A stretch of DNA of 45,577 bases, taken from the NCBI GenBank assembly GCA_016294075.1, contig JAEDCQ010000014.1, positions 1 to 45,577 of the forward strand. The letters are read 5' to 3'. Origin of the DNA: Lachnospiraceae bacterium (GTDB taxonomy: Bacteria > Bacillota > Clostridia > Lachnospirales > Lachnospiraceae). A program made the translations under genes and the position numbers. Below the pieces are notes generated by a model. It saw nothing but the letters and a program-made list of their open reading frames with translations. It was not told where the DNA came from and ran no database searches. The stretch's first letter is position 1. Each line of letters starts with the position of its first letter. Positions 1-6,762 of this stretch are shown in pieces.

Positions 1-115
1 GGATACCGTTTCTCTCTGTGAAGATATAAGGAGCCATCTTAGGGTTCCATCTTCTTGTCTGATGTCCAAAATGAACACCTGCTTCTAATAACTGCTTCAT
101 TGAAATAACGCTCAT
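1..115 (-). CDS. rpsB: 30S ribosomal protein S2, N-terminal fragment (runs off the window)
   Basis: Only the first 38 codons are inside the window, read leftward from an ATG at 115-113. The peptide begins [20 protein letters not shown] and continues with [12 protein letters not shown], the invariant N-terminus of ribosomal protein S2. S2 binds the head of the 30S subunit and is needed for loading S1 and mRNA. The start is set by a GGAGG ribosome binding site about 6 bases upstream. In Bacillus subtilis rpsB also flanks the sigD end of the fla/che operon, so this border is conserved. Here it is separated from the motility genes by its own promoter and a plus-strand cheX-cheY pair. The identification is secure; the gene is cut only by the window edge. 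Confidence 0.96.
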
Positions 116-239
116 GTTTCTACCTCCGTTTGGTTAATTACTTCCGTATACTTCACCTGCAAACATCAATTTGCACTCTTCTGTTTCCTCCGCGTTAAAA
201 GGCACCAACAGACCATCCATATACGTGTTTTTTCACAAC
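116..239 (-). promoter_or_regulatory. rpsB 5' leader RNA with two hairpins
   Basis: Between the predicted rpsB start site and its ATG lie about 120 transcribed bases. Two inverted repeats are visible: 158-175 (TGCAAA/TTTGCA, 6-base loop) and 180-212 (TCTGTT/AACAGA enclosing a large loop). Many ribosomal protein operons are controlled by the encoded protein binding such a leader, so an autoregulatory site is possible. I do not recognise it as a named leader family. It may be an ordinary untranslated region. Confidence 0.35.
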
Positions 240-245
240 AGATGA

Positions 246-274
246 ATTTTATCATATATAATGCATATTGACAA
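246..274 (-). promoter_or_regulatory. Sigma-A type promoter of rpsB
   Basis: On the minus strand TTGTCA (274-269) and TAAAAT (251-246) are separated by exactly 17 bases, close to the housekeeping consensus. The start site would be near 239, giving a leader of about 120 bases. It is divergent from the cheX promoter at 353-381. Confidence 0.75.
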
Positions 275-352
275 GTATCTTCTTTATCTTTATTTTAATG
301 AATTCTGTATTATTCTATGATGTATTGAAAAAGACAAATTTTGAGCATTTTC

Positions 353-381
353 TTGCCTAATTACATAATTAAGGATATAAT
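353..381 (+). promoter_or_regulatory. Sigma-A type promoter of the cheX-cheY operon
   Basis: TTGCCT (353-358), a 17-base spacer and a perfect TATAAT (376-381) lie about 60 bases before the cheX ATG. The two genes therefore appear to be transcribed by the vegetative sigma factor, independently of the large fla/che operon that points towards them. No sigma-28 consensus was seen here. Confidence 0.8.
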
Positions 382-395
382 ACAATCGTATTGTA
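381..395 (+). promoter_or_regulatory. Palindrome over the cheX transcription start (possible operator)
   Basis: TACAAT-CGT-ATTGTA is a perfect inverted repeat with 6-base arms. It begins on the last base of the -10 box and spans the expected start site, a typical repressor position. The binding protein is unknown, and chance occurrence in AT-rich DNA cannot be excluded. Confidence 0.35.
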
Positions 396-442
396 CAAAA
401 ATAAATACAGAAAAAGCAAAATAACGCGAAGGGGTATTTAAA

Positions 443-1327
443 ATGTTTGATCGAATATTTGCTAATTACCTTGTAGAAACAGGGAAATTATCCGAGCAGA
501 ATGTTGAGGTCATCTTCTCTACAAAAGAAGAACGCCGTGCACGCTTAGGAGTCATTGCTGTTTCCGAAAAAATCCTTACACCGGAACAGGCAGAAGAAAT
601 CAATCAGCTTCAGGCTGTCTACGATAAGCGCTTTGGTGATATAGCCGTTGATAATGGCTATCTGACACCGGAACAGGTGGATCGTCTTTTGGCGCTTCAG
701 GGGAATGATTTCCTTACTTTTGTACAGGCTATCATTGATCACGGCTGCCTGACAATAGATGAAATCAATGCGTCCTTAGATGCCTACCAGAAAGAAAATT
801 CTTTTACCTTAGGTGATATGGAAAATTTAAAGAGCTGTGCAATTGAAAGCATTGTTTCGATTTTCTTTTATAAACATCCTGCTGTTTTAGTTGATTTATG
901 CGGTATCCTTTTAAGAACCATTTATCGTCTTGTTGATTATCGTGTTTACATCAAGAAGCCTTATATGGCTACGGAAGTTCCTTATACGTATATAAGTATA
1001 CAGGAGTTATTCGGTGACCATGCCATTCTTACCTCCATTTCCGGTGAGGGCGTTGCCATTAAGCAGGCTGCTATCGGATTTGCGGGTGCTGAATACATAA
1101 ATAATGAGGAAGATTCTCTTGATGCGTTATGCGAACTGATTAACTGTATTAATGGTATGCTTGCTACCCGGAAAAGCCATGAAAACATGAACCTTGACAT
1201 GAAGGTTCCCGAATATCATTTAGAAGCCGGTGTACTGAAAGGCACATCCTTCCTCTGCATACCGGTTGTGGTCTTTAATGCAGAAATTACCATTACTCTT
1301 TCTCTTGATAGTGAATTTTCGATATAA
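443..1327 (+). CDS. CheX-type CheY-P phosphatase with N-terminal MshEN-like 29-residue repeats
   Basis: This 294-residue protein has two parts. Residues about 150-294 look like a CheX/CheC-type domain, with the phosphatase signature E-x2-N at E231 and N234 (ELINCING) on a predicted helix. Such domains hydrolyse phospho-CheY. Residues 1-120 form four tandem repeats of exactly 29 residues, aligned by G14/K43/G72/G101 and L16/L45/L74/L103. The middle two start RLG (34-36) and RFG (63-65) and end in Q57 and Q86. This resembles the paired 24-residue motifs with 5-residue spacers of MshEN (T2SSE N-terminal) c-di-GMP receptors. The ATG follows an AGGGG site 8 bases away, and a receiver-domain gene follows after 21 bases, presumably its partner or substrate. 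The CheX part is fairly sure; nucleotide binding is inference. Confidence 0.8.
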   Translation: MFDRIFANYLVETGKLSEQNVEVIFSTKEERRARLGVIAVSEKILTPEQAEEINQLQAVYDKRFGDIAVDNGYLTPEQVDRLLALQGNDFLTFVQAIIDHGCLTIDEINASLDAYQKENSFTLGDMENLKSCAIESIVSIFFYKHPAVLVDLCGILLRTIYRLVDYRVYIKKPYMATEVPYTYISIQELFGDHAILTSISGEGVAIKQAAIGFAGAEYINNEEDSLDALCELINCINGMLATRKSHENMNLDMKVPEYHLEAGVLKGTSFLCIPVVVFNAEITITLSLDSEFSI

Positions 1328-1348
1328 GATATAAAAGGAGCGAAAGAT

Positions 1349-1714
1349 ATGCTTAAAATTATGATTGTAGATGATTCAAGAATTTTCCGTAAAATGCTGA
1401 GAGCTTTTTTTACAGAGAATGGACATGATGTCATCGGAGAAGCCGGTAACGGTCTGGAAGCCTTGGAATTATTGAAAACCCTTACCCCCGACCTGATTAC
1501 ATTAGATATTACGATGCCGGAAATGGATGGAATCGAAGCATTAAAACAGATTAAAGCCAACAACCCTAAACAAGAAGTAATTATGGTGAGTGCTGCCGGA
1601 CAGAACAGTAAGGTAATTGATGCCTTAAAAATCGGTGCTTCCGATTTCATACAGAAGCCGTTTGATCCGGAAGATATTTCGATTGTACTTTCCAAACTGT
1701 TCGATAATATATAA
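1349..1714 (+). CDS. CheY-type single-domain response regulator
   Basis: A 121-residue stand-alone receiver domain. The acidic pocket is D8-D9, the phospho-acceptor is D53 (in ITLDITMPEMDG), a conserved Ser lies in VMVSAAG and the Lys in FIQKPF. It has no output domain, as in CheY, which when phosphorylated binds the flagellar switch (FliM/FliY). An AAAGGAG site precedes the ATG. It is co-transcribed with the CheX-type phosphatase, which suggests the pair forms a dedicated phosphorylation-dephosphorylation module. It is distinct from the second cheY inside the main operon at 19406-19768. Whether it reaches the motor, or acts as a phosphate sink, cannot be told from sequence. Confidence 0.92.
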   Translation: MLKIMIVDDSRIFRKMLRAFFTENGHDVIGEAGNGLEALELLKTLTPDLITLDITMPEMDGIEALKQIKANNPKQEVIMVSAAGQNSKVIDALKIGASDFIQKPFDPEDISIVLSKLFDNI

Positions 1715-1746
1715 TACAATTTTGGGACAATCGTTTTATCCGTATA

Positions 1747-1782
1747 AAAAAAGAAGAACCCGACCTGCGGTTCTTCTTTTTT
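1747..1782. terminator. Bidirectional rho-independent terminator
   Basis: A perfect 14-bp stem (1747-1760 with 1769-1782) closes an 8-base loop. It carries A-runs on one side and T-runs on the other, so it has a T tract in both directions. It sits between the convergent cheX-cheY operon and the end of the large minus-strand fla/che operon and can stop both. Confidence 0.9.
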
Positions 1783-1815
1783 ACACTCATTTATATTCTC
1801 TTATCATTTCTATTC

Positions 1816-2433
1816 TTAATGGCATAAAATCTGTGCGATTTCCTGCCAATCCGCTCCGGATGGAATCGAATGCTCACCCGCGCTGATTCGCTTATCATAA
1901 CCGTTCTGCATCAGATACTTATCGTATTCGCCTGCATCCTCAATGAGACCGGCTTCCTTTAAACGACGGCTGACAGTATCTGAGCCTTCTCCTTTATTTA
2001 CTGTGATACTGACATTCTGTTCCTCTTCAGGCGAAGGCATTTCCTCTTTCTGCGGCATTTGTGCCGTATCCGTATTTTCTGCTATTTCTGACGCTTCTTC
2101 CGATGATTCAGGTGCTTCCTCTGATGCCTCAGATGCTTCTTGGGCAGTCGCTTCCGCAGAAGTATTTTCTACCGGTAACGTTTCGTTTTCCGTAGATAGT
2201 GTTTCATTTTCAGCTGATAACGTTTCGTTTTCTGTAGGTAATATTTCATTATCCACTGATGTCGTCCCGATATCTGACAATACCGTATTCTCTGTCATGC
2301 CCAATTCTCTGGCACGTGCTTTTATCATTTCATCACTCATGGTCTGTTTGGAACCGGAATCTGACAGCAAAAAAAATACTGCCGTAAATAAGATACCTAA
2401 TCCCAGGCCACGTAAATAGTAACGTATTTTCAT
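1816..2433 (-). CDS. Membrane-anchored protein with isolated MltG/YceG-type LysM-like tail
   Basis: A 205-residue protein with an N-terminal membrane segment (about residues 7-24). A long acidic linker of Glu, Ser and Thr follows, then a C-terminal segment from about residue 145. The tail (TVSRRLKEAGLIEDAGEYDKY, then AGEHSIPSG and QEIAQIL) resembles the LysM-like substrate-binding part of YceG/MltG endolytic transglycosylases. The catalytic domain is absent; the protein ends right after this module. The linker contains tandem heptads of the ENETLSA type around residues 58-90. It is the last gene of the operon and overlaps its upstream neighbour by 1 base. A peptidoglycan-contacting accessory of the flagellum is a reasonable guess, but the function is unproven. 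Confidence 0.6.
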   Translation of the reverse strand: MKIRYYLRGLGLGILFTAVFFLLSDSGSKQTMSDEMIKARARELGMTENTVLSDIGTTSVDNEILPTENETLSAENETLSTENETLPVENTSAEATAQEASEASEEAPESSEEASEIAENTDTAQMPQKEEMPSPEEEQNVSITVNKGEGSDTVSRRLKEAGLIEDAGEYDKYLMQNGYDKRISAGEHSIPSGADWQEIAQILCH

Positions 2434-3116
2434 TACATTCCACCTTCAAACAGATCGATTACTAATTTCACTTCTCCGATACCCAACCCTAATTCCCTTG
2501 CTATTGCCATATTGGATTTGCCGGCTTTATGCATCTCCAAAATCTGGTCATTACTATTGGACTCATTAGCATCTGTTGCAAACATAATTTCTACATTATT
2601 AACATTTTCGTCCTTTGCCAGTGACATCGGCTCAAATTCAGGCGACAATAAAGCAGATTTTTCTTCTTTTGCTTCCTTTTCATCGTTTACCTTATTTGCT
2701 TTGGCTGTATTCTGAGCCTGCTTGGACTGCTTCATAACCTGATTTAATTCGGCTGCCGTATTCTTTACCTGTGCATGCTTGTTGTTTAACATATCATAAA
2801 GGAAAACAGCTTCTTCATGATTCTTATGTATTTCACTCATTACAGTATCCGAATACTCATTAATTGCCATCATTTTTTCATTCGTAAGGCGTTCCATCTG
2901 ACGTTTCGTAGTTTCTTTTGCATGTTCAATTCCATCCTGCGTTGCATCCTCTATCATCTTACGAATATCCGGAAGCTCCTGTTCCACCAATTCTTTAAAA
3001 ATGCGTTCTTCTTTCTCTTTGATTTCTTTTGTATTAACCTGTTTATCCGGTATAAAAAAGCTAACCGTAAATAATACCGCTCCCAAAATCAGAACTATTA
3101 TCTGTAATACATCCAT
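2433..3116 (-). CDS. SwrB-like / DUF6115-like membrane-anchored coiled-coil protein
   Basis: A 227-residue protein. Residues 4-23 form a single membrane anchor (LQIIVLILGAVLFTVSFFIP). Residues about 30-140 are highly charged and predicted coiled coil (EIKEKEERIFKELVEQE and on). The last 40 residues form a helix-turn-helix-like element (MHKAGKSNMAIARELGLG). This arrangement matches proteins annotated DUF6115 in clostridial flagellar operons. Its place just after the sigD region recalls B. subtilis swrB (ylxL), a single-pass protein that promotes flagellar export-apparatus activation. A role as a SwrB counterpart is inferred from position and topology, not from clear sequence identity. Confidence 0.6.
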   Translation of the reverse strand: MDVLQIIVLILGAVLFTVSFFIPDKQVNTKEIKEKEERIFKELVEQELPDIRKMIEDATQDGIEHAKETTKRQMERLTNEKMMAINEYSDTVMSEIHKNHEEAVFLYDMLNNKHAQVKNTAAELNQVMKQSKQAQNTAKANKVNDEKEAKEEKSALLSPEFEPMSLAKDENVNNVEIMFATDANESNSNDQILEMHKAGKSNMAIARELGLGIGEVKLVIDLFEGGM

Positions 3117-3184
3117 TGCTACTTTCCATCCTGTAACTTATATTGCTTTATCATATGCTCTGTATAGCATCTGCAAAAACTAAA

Positions 3185-3502
3185 TCAAACTTTCATATCA
3201 AAGTTGTTTGAAGATTTCAAAATCACTCTGCCATCCGTCTGTTTTCCGTTCTGATGACGCTGTTTACCTCCGTCACCACTATATTCATTATCGCCTTTAT
3301 CCTTGGCATCAAATTTTTTCTGTCCGTTTTCAGTGTTATCACTTTTATGAACCTGATTTAATCTCGAGTCAATTTCCCGATGAAAGCTTGTCTGAAAATT
3401 GTTCTGATCAACCATACCCTTGGCATCCTCATTATGCTTAATTGCCGTGACATCCTGCATCCGTGACACTGTTCCGTTAAAAAGAAGAGGGGTAATCGCC
3501 AT
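3185..3502 (-). CDS. Small hydrophilic protein of unknown function in the fla/che operon
   Basis: A 105-residue protein starting at the ATG at 3502-3500, which has an AGGAGG site 8 bases upstream; an in-frame TTG two codons earlier fits less well. It begins MAITPLLFNGTVSRMQD. After residue 50 it is very polar, rich in Lys, Asp, Asn, Gly and Gln, and probably disordered. No membrane segment or Cys is present. The N-terminal IxPLxFxGxVxRxQD pattern recalls short N-terminal segments of exported flagellar proteins, but I do not recognise a family. It lies between fapA and the SwrB-like gene in the same direction with short gaps, so it is part of the operon. Function unknown. Confidence 0.6.
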   Translation of the reverse strand: MAITPLLFNGTVSRMQDVTAIKHNEDAKGMVDQNNFQTSFHREIDSRLNQVHKSDNTENGQKKFDAKDKGDNEYSGDGGKQRHQNGKQTDGRVILKSSNNFDMKV

Positions 3503-3523
3503 ATCCAATTCCTCCTGTTATGT

Positions 3524-5113
3524 TTACATACCAACCATTTTTACATCACCCTTGTAGCGTATAAAGCGACAATATTCCATAGACTCCTTAATAATCTTTG
3601 AAACATCCGAAATAATAATTTTTGTTCCGGAATATACCGTTTTCTGCACAACTACCTGAGCCTGTTTTTCCTCATTCAGAATCTCATCTAATTCAAACAA
3701 TTCTTCCTGCGCTTCTTTTAATTCTGTTCGCTTTGTCTTTATGACAGTCGCCAATTCACGTATATTATCAATCTGTGCATCACTTAACGGCTTGCCCGCC
3801 TGATATTTATCACGAGCCGCTTCCAAAATCGGCACAGCTCTCTCGATGATTTTTAAATCAGCAGCAACCTGCTCCGTCAACTCCTTATGACGTTTCTTTA
3901 CTACAGGACTTATACCGACCTCAACCACCGTGTCTGTTCCCATTTCAGAGCCAAGAATCTTCACATCAATCAAGGATGTTGCCGAAACATATCCGCCTGC
4001 AATAAATCCTTTGCGTCCGTTTACATGCACTTCCGTGCCCGCCATAACAGTACTGTGCATAATAGAACCGGCTTCAACATACCCGTTAGCCTGTGCACTT
4101 GCATTTTCTATGAATTTTGCAACAATATTTCCATTCGCCCTCAGTACACCTTTTCCCATGCCGTTCATGCCCCTCGCTATGGTAATATTACCACCGGCTT
4201 CAATTTCGGCACCTTCCACGACACCCCGGACCTCTACATTTCCACTCGCTTTTACTTTAAAATTAGAGCATACATTGCCATTTATCTGGACATTTCCCGT
4301 ATATTCTATATTTCCGGTAGCAGTGTCTACATTTTCAACTTCCATTACATCCGAAACAAAAACACGTTCATCTACAAGCGATACATGACCGCTTACCATA
4401 GCATAAAGTTCCAGCTTATCCTCTGACAAACGGATATTTTTGCCAAATTTTAATATATCATGCTTTACGGAACGAGGCTTTAAACGGTTACCGTATATAT
4501 CCTTTCCGTCATCCCCGCGGTCCTCGGGATAAAGCCTTGCAAGCAGGGCTCCCGTTTCGCAATGGTTAATGATATTCAGGTTGAAAAAGTCAACACTTCC
4601 GTCCTCTAAAAGGGTTGGCCGTGCTTTTAAATCCGTATTGAAAAAATATTCTATTCTGGCATCAGTTCCATGACGCGGTTCCAATCCGACAGCCACAACG
4701 ATATCCTCTAAATAACGGGGATTATTTATATATTCATCAATTGCGTTTTCATCAATACCATATACTATCTTTTTCTGTGCAAGAGTAGCAATAATGTCAC
4801 TCTTCGTAAGATTGGAGCCATCGTTTGATGCCGGGACAAAATGGCATATTGCCCTCATATTTCCTTCCATAACCTCTATACGGAAGTCCTCCGGAATCGG
4901 CATTGAACGCTGCGACGTGAGAGTGATTTCCACACTCTCTTTCAAAACGGTATTTGCCGGAGCCAAATCCTTTGCCTGGAAAGGAATCTTGAAAAAGGAC
5001 AGATAATCCATCAGCTCCTGAAGGTCAACCATTTCCCTTCCACCATCTGTTGCAGGAAAAAGCTTTAGTTTTGTTCCGGACTCGTCATTAATAATCTGAT
5101 AGTAAGCATTCAT
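3524..5113 (-). CDS. fapA: FapA family protein (DUF342, flagellar assembly protein A)
   Basis: A 529-residue DUF342/FapA protein. An N-terminal alpha-beta region is followed, from about residue 255 to 400, by a repetitive Gly/Val/Asn-rich stretch (GNVQINGNVCSN, GNVEVRGVVEGAEIEAGGNI). This is typical of a right-handed beta-helix of the polymer-forming type. Residues about 408-475 form a charged coiled coil (KTKRTELKEAQEELFELDEI). In Vibrio, FapA affects polar flagellar synthesis through glucose signalling; in Firmicutes its role is not settled. It directly follows sigD in the operon. Family assignment is good; the exact job here is unknown. Confidence 0.85.
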   Translation of the reverse strand: MNAYYQIINDESGTKLKLFPATDGGREMVDLQELMDYLSFFKIPFQAKDLAPANTVLKESVEITLTSQRSMPIPEDFRIEVMEGNMRAICHFVPASNDGSNLTKSDIIATLAQKKIVYGIDENAIDEYINNPRYLEDIVVAVGLEPRHGTDARIEYFFNTDLKARPTLLEDGSVDFFNLNIINHCETGALLARLYPEDRGDDGKDIYGNRLKPRSVKHDILKFGKNIRLSEDKLELYAMVSGHVSLVDERVFVSDVMEVENVDTATGNIEYTGNVQINGNVCSNFKVKASGNVEVRGVVEGAEIEAGGNITIARGMNGMGKGVLRANGNIVAKFIENASAQANGYVEAGSIMHSTVMAGTEVHVNGRKGFIAGGYVSATSLIDVKILGSEMGTDTVVEVGISPVVKKRHKELTEQVAADLKIIERAVPILEAARDKYQAGKPLSDAQIDNIRELATVIKTKRTELKEAQEELFELDEILNEEKQAQVVVQKTVYSGTKIIISDVSKIIKESMEYCRFIRYKGDVKMVGM

Positions 5114-5147
5114 AATTACCTCAATCTCTATGGTGGCAATGGTTATA

Positions 5148-5909
5148 CTAGCTCAATATTCCCATGTATTTACCCATCTTTCCCTTCATTTTCTGTAATG
5201 CCTTTGTATGAAGCTGAGAAATTCTGGATTCGGATACTTCCAATACAACACTGATTTCCTTTAAGGTCAGTTCCTCATAATAATAAAGCTCAATTACCCT
5301 GCGCTCTTTTTCTGTCAGCAGCTCCAAGGCATCCTTCAATACTTCCTTTAACTCATTTTGCTCATAGGCCTCCTCAGGCTGCGCATAATGAGAAGATGCA
5401 TCACGCTTATTCGGCACATCACTGCCCTGTTCCATAAATTCATTCAGGGAAACGACATTTGTCACCTTCATCTGTGACTGCCATTCTACGTATTCTTCTT
5501 CTTTGATTCCGAGTGAAAGAGCAAGCTCTGCATCAGTAGCCTGTCTCCCGTGTGCCAGTTCAAACTCCTTCATCGCTGCATCAATCTGCTTTTGTCTCTG
5601 ACGAATTGTTCTCGGAATCCAATCCATCTTTCTAATCTGGTCCAGAATAGCACCGCGTATACGCAAGGATGCATACGTTTCAAACTTAACCGGTTTTGTA
5701 TAATCAAACTTATCAATCGCATCTATCAGTCCGAAGATACCATAGCTTACAAGGTCATCGTACTCTACATTATAACCCAGATACATACTGAGTCTTCCTG
5801 CAACCAGTTTAACAAGTGGAGCATATTCCAATATGAGTTTTTCACGTATTTCCGCAGACTTTGTTTTTGCATAATCCTGCCAAAGTCTCATTTTTGCGTT
5901 CTCATCCAT
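5148..5909 (-). CDS. sigD: RNA polymerase sigma factor SigD/FliA (sigma-28)
   Basis: A 253-residue flagellar sigma factor of the FliA/WhiG/SigD family. Region 2 is clear (EYDDLVSYGIFGLIDAIDKF then FETYASLRIRGAILDQ and MDWIPR). Region 4 carries the helix-turn-helix TLKEISVVLEVSESRISQLH. It directs polymerase to late flagellar and chemotaxis promoters (consensus TAAA-N15-GCCGATAA) and is normally held by FlgM until the hook is complete. The ATG at 5909 is chosen because GGGAG lies 9 bases upstream and the previous gene stops one base before it; the upstream ATG at 5927 has no usable spacing. Its position after cheD is as in B. subtilis. No flgM is seen in this window. Confidence 0.95.
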   Translation of the reverse strand: MDENAKMRLWQDYAKTKSAEIREKLILEYAPLVKLVAGRLSMYLGYNVEYDDLVSYGIFGLIDAIDKFDYTKPVKFETYASLRIRGAILDQIRKMDWIPRTIRQRQKQIDAAMKEFELAHGRQATDAELALSLGIKEEEYVEWQSQMKVTNVVSLNEFMEQGSDVPNKRDASSHYAQPEEAYEQNELKEVLKDALELLTEKERRVIELYYYEELTLKEISVVLEVSESRISQLHTKALQKMKGKMGKYMGILS

Positions 5910-5910
5910 C

Positions 5911-6222
5911 CTACTGTTCTCCCGCATCCTTCAGCTCGTTTTCCGATTTCTGCTCGGATGATGCTTCTGCTGCTTCTTTATCCTTTTCCACTACCTTGCC
6001 CTCTTCCTCAAGGCGTTCCTTCTCTTTCGCTTCTATTTCTTTTTCAAAACGAAGAATCAGCTTCCTAAGTAAGCTTCCCGCGATATAGAAGAAAAGCAAA
6101 ACCCCCAGCAAAATTAGCAGGGCCGTTTTGCTCTCATAGTGTAATACATATGTAATAATATTGGTAACGGCTCCGGCAGCCAGCATAATCAATACCGGCA
6201 GCATTTTCAGTTTCTGATTCAT
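5911..6222 (-). CDS. Small two-helix membrane protein of the fla/che operon, unknown function
   Basis: A 103-residue protein with two membrane helices (about residues 7-27 and 34-52: LPVLIMLAAGAVTNIITYVL and LLILLGVLLFFYIAGSLL). A strongly charged, coiled-coil-prone cytoplasmic tail rich in Glu and Lys follows. It lies between cheD and sigD, with its stop codon one base before the sigD ATG, so the two are probably translationally coupled. Such short membrane proteins occur at this place in clostridial flagellar operons, but no function is established and I do not recognise a named family. Confidence 0.65.
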   Translation of the reverse strand: MNQKLKMLPVLIMLAAGAVTNIITYVLHYESKTALLILLGVLLFFYIAGSLLRKLILRFEKEIEAKEKERLEEEGKVVEKDKEAAEASSEQKSENELKDAGEQ

Positions 6223-6238
6223 CTTCTCTTCTCCGGCC

Positions 6239-6718
6239 CTATATTGTCTTCGGTTCTTTTCCTATCGCACGAATCAGGTAACTGCCTGTTTCCGGATAAA
6301 AAATAACCGTCCGGCCATAACTATCGCCTGTATCTGCAGCAAGAATCGGAATATTCAGTTCTCCAAGCTTCTTTCTGACTGCCTCAACATTACGATCTCC
6401 GACACGAAGCATCGCATTATTTGTATTTATACTGAACATCTGCGCGCCACCGGCAATTTTAGCTACCAGACGCTCTTTTTTTGCGCCCAATGCCAAAACC
6501 CTGCGAAGACATTCCTCTATTCCCGTATCTGCGAATTTAGCCACATTCTGGTTATTTGTAATTGCCTTACTGTCTGGCAGCATTACATGAACCATTCCGC
6601 ACTTTTTTACAATCGGGTCATATAATACAACCCCGACACAGGAGCCAAGGCCCAATGTAGTAATACTGTCCGGACTCCCACAAACATTTAAATCCGCCAT
6701 TCCTACTTTTATTTCCAT
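6239..6718 (-). CDS. cheD: Chemoreceptor glutamine deamidase CheD
   Basis: A 159-residue CheD. It deamidates specific glutamines on chemoreceptors and, in Bacillus, also binds CheC and stimulates its phosphatase activity. The catalytic set is intact at the positions known in Thermotoga CheD: T21, C27 (GLGSCVGVVLYDP) and H44 (GMVHVMLPDS). The pattern AKIAGGAQMF is also typical. The ATG at 6718 follows GGAG with 9-base spacing; an in-frame TTG five codons earlier is less likely. It lies directly downstream of cheC, its functional partner. Confidence 0.95.
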   Translation of the reverse strand: MEIKVGMADLNVCGSPDSITTLGLGSCVGVVLYDPIVKKCGMVHVMLPDSKAITNNQNVAKFADTGIEECLRRVLALGAKKERLVAKIAGGAQMFSINTNNAMLRVGDRNVEAVRKKLGELNIPILAADTGDSYGRTVIFYPETGSYLIRAIGKEPKTI

Positions 6719-6762
6719 TTTACCAATCTCCAAAATTCAGATATGGATATACCCTTCTATCT

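Noticed and set aside
3887..4426. Long plus-strand frames antisense to fapA, cheA, fliY and others
   Set aside because: They lack ribosome binding sites and recognisable protein features, and are shadows of well-supported genes on the minus strand.
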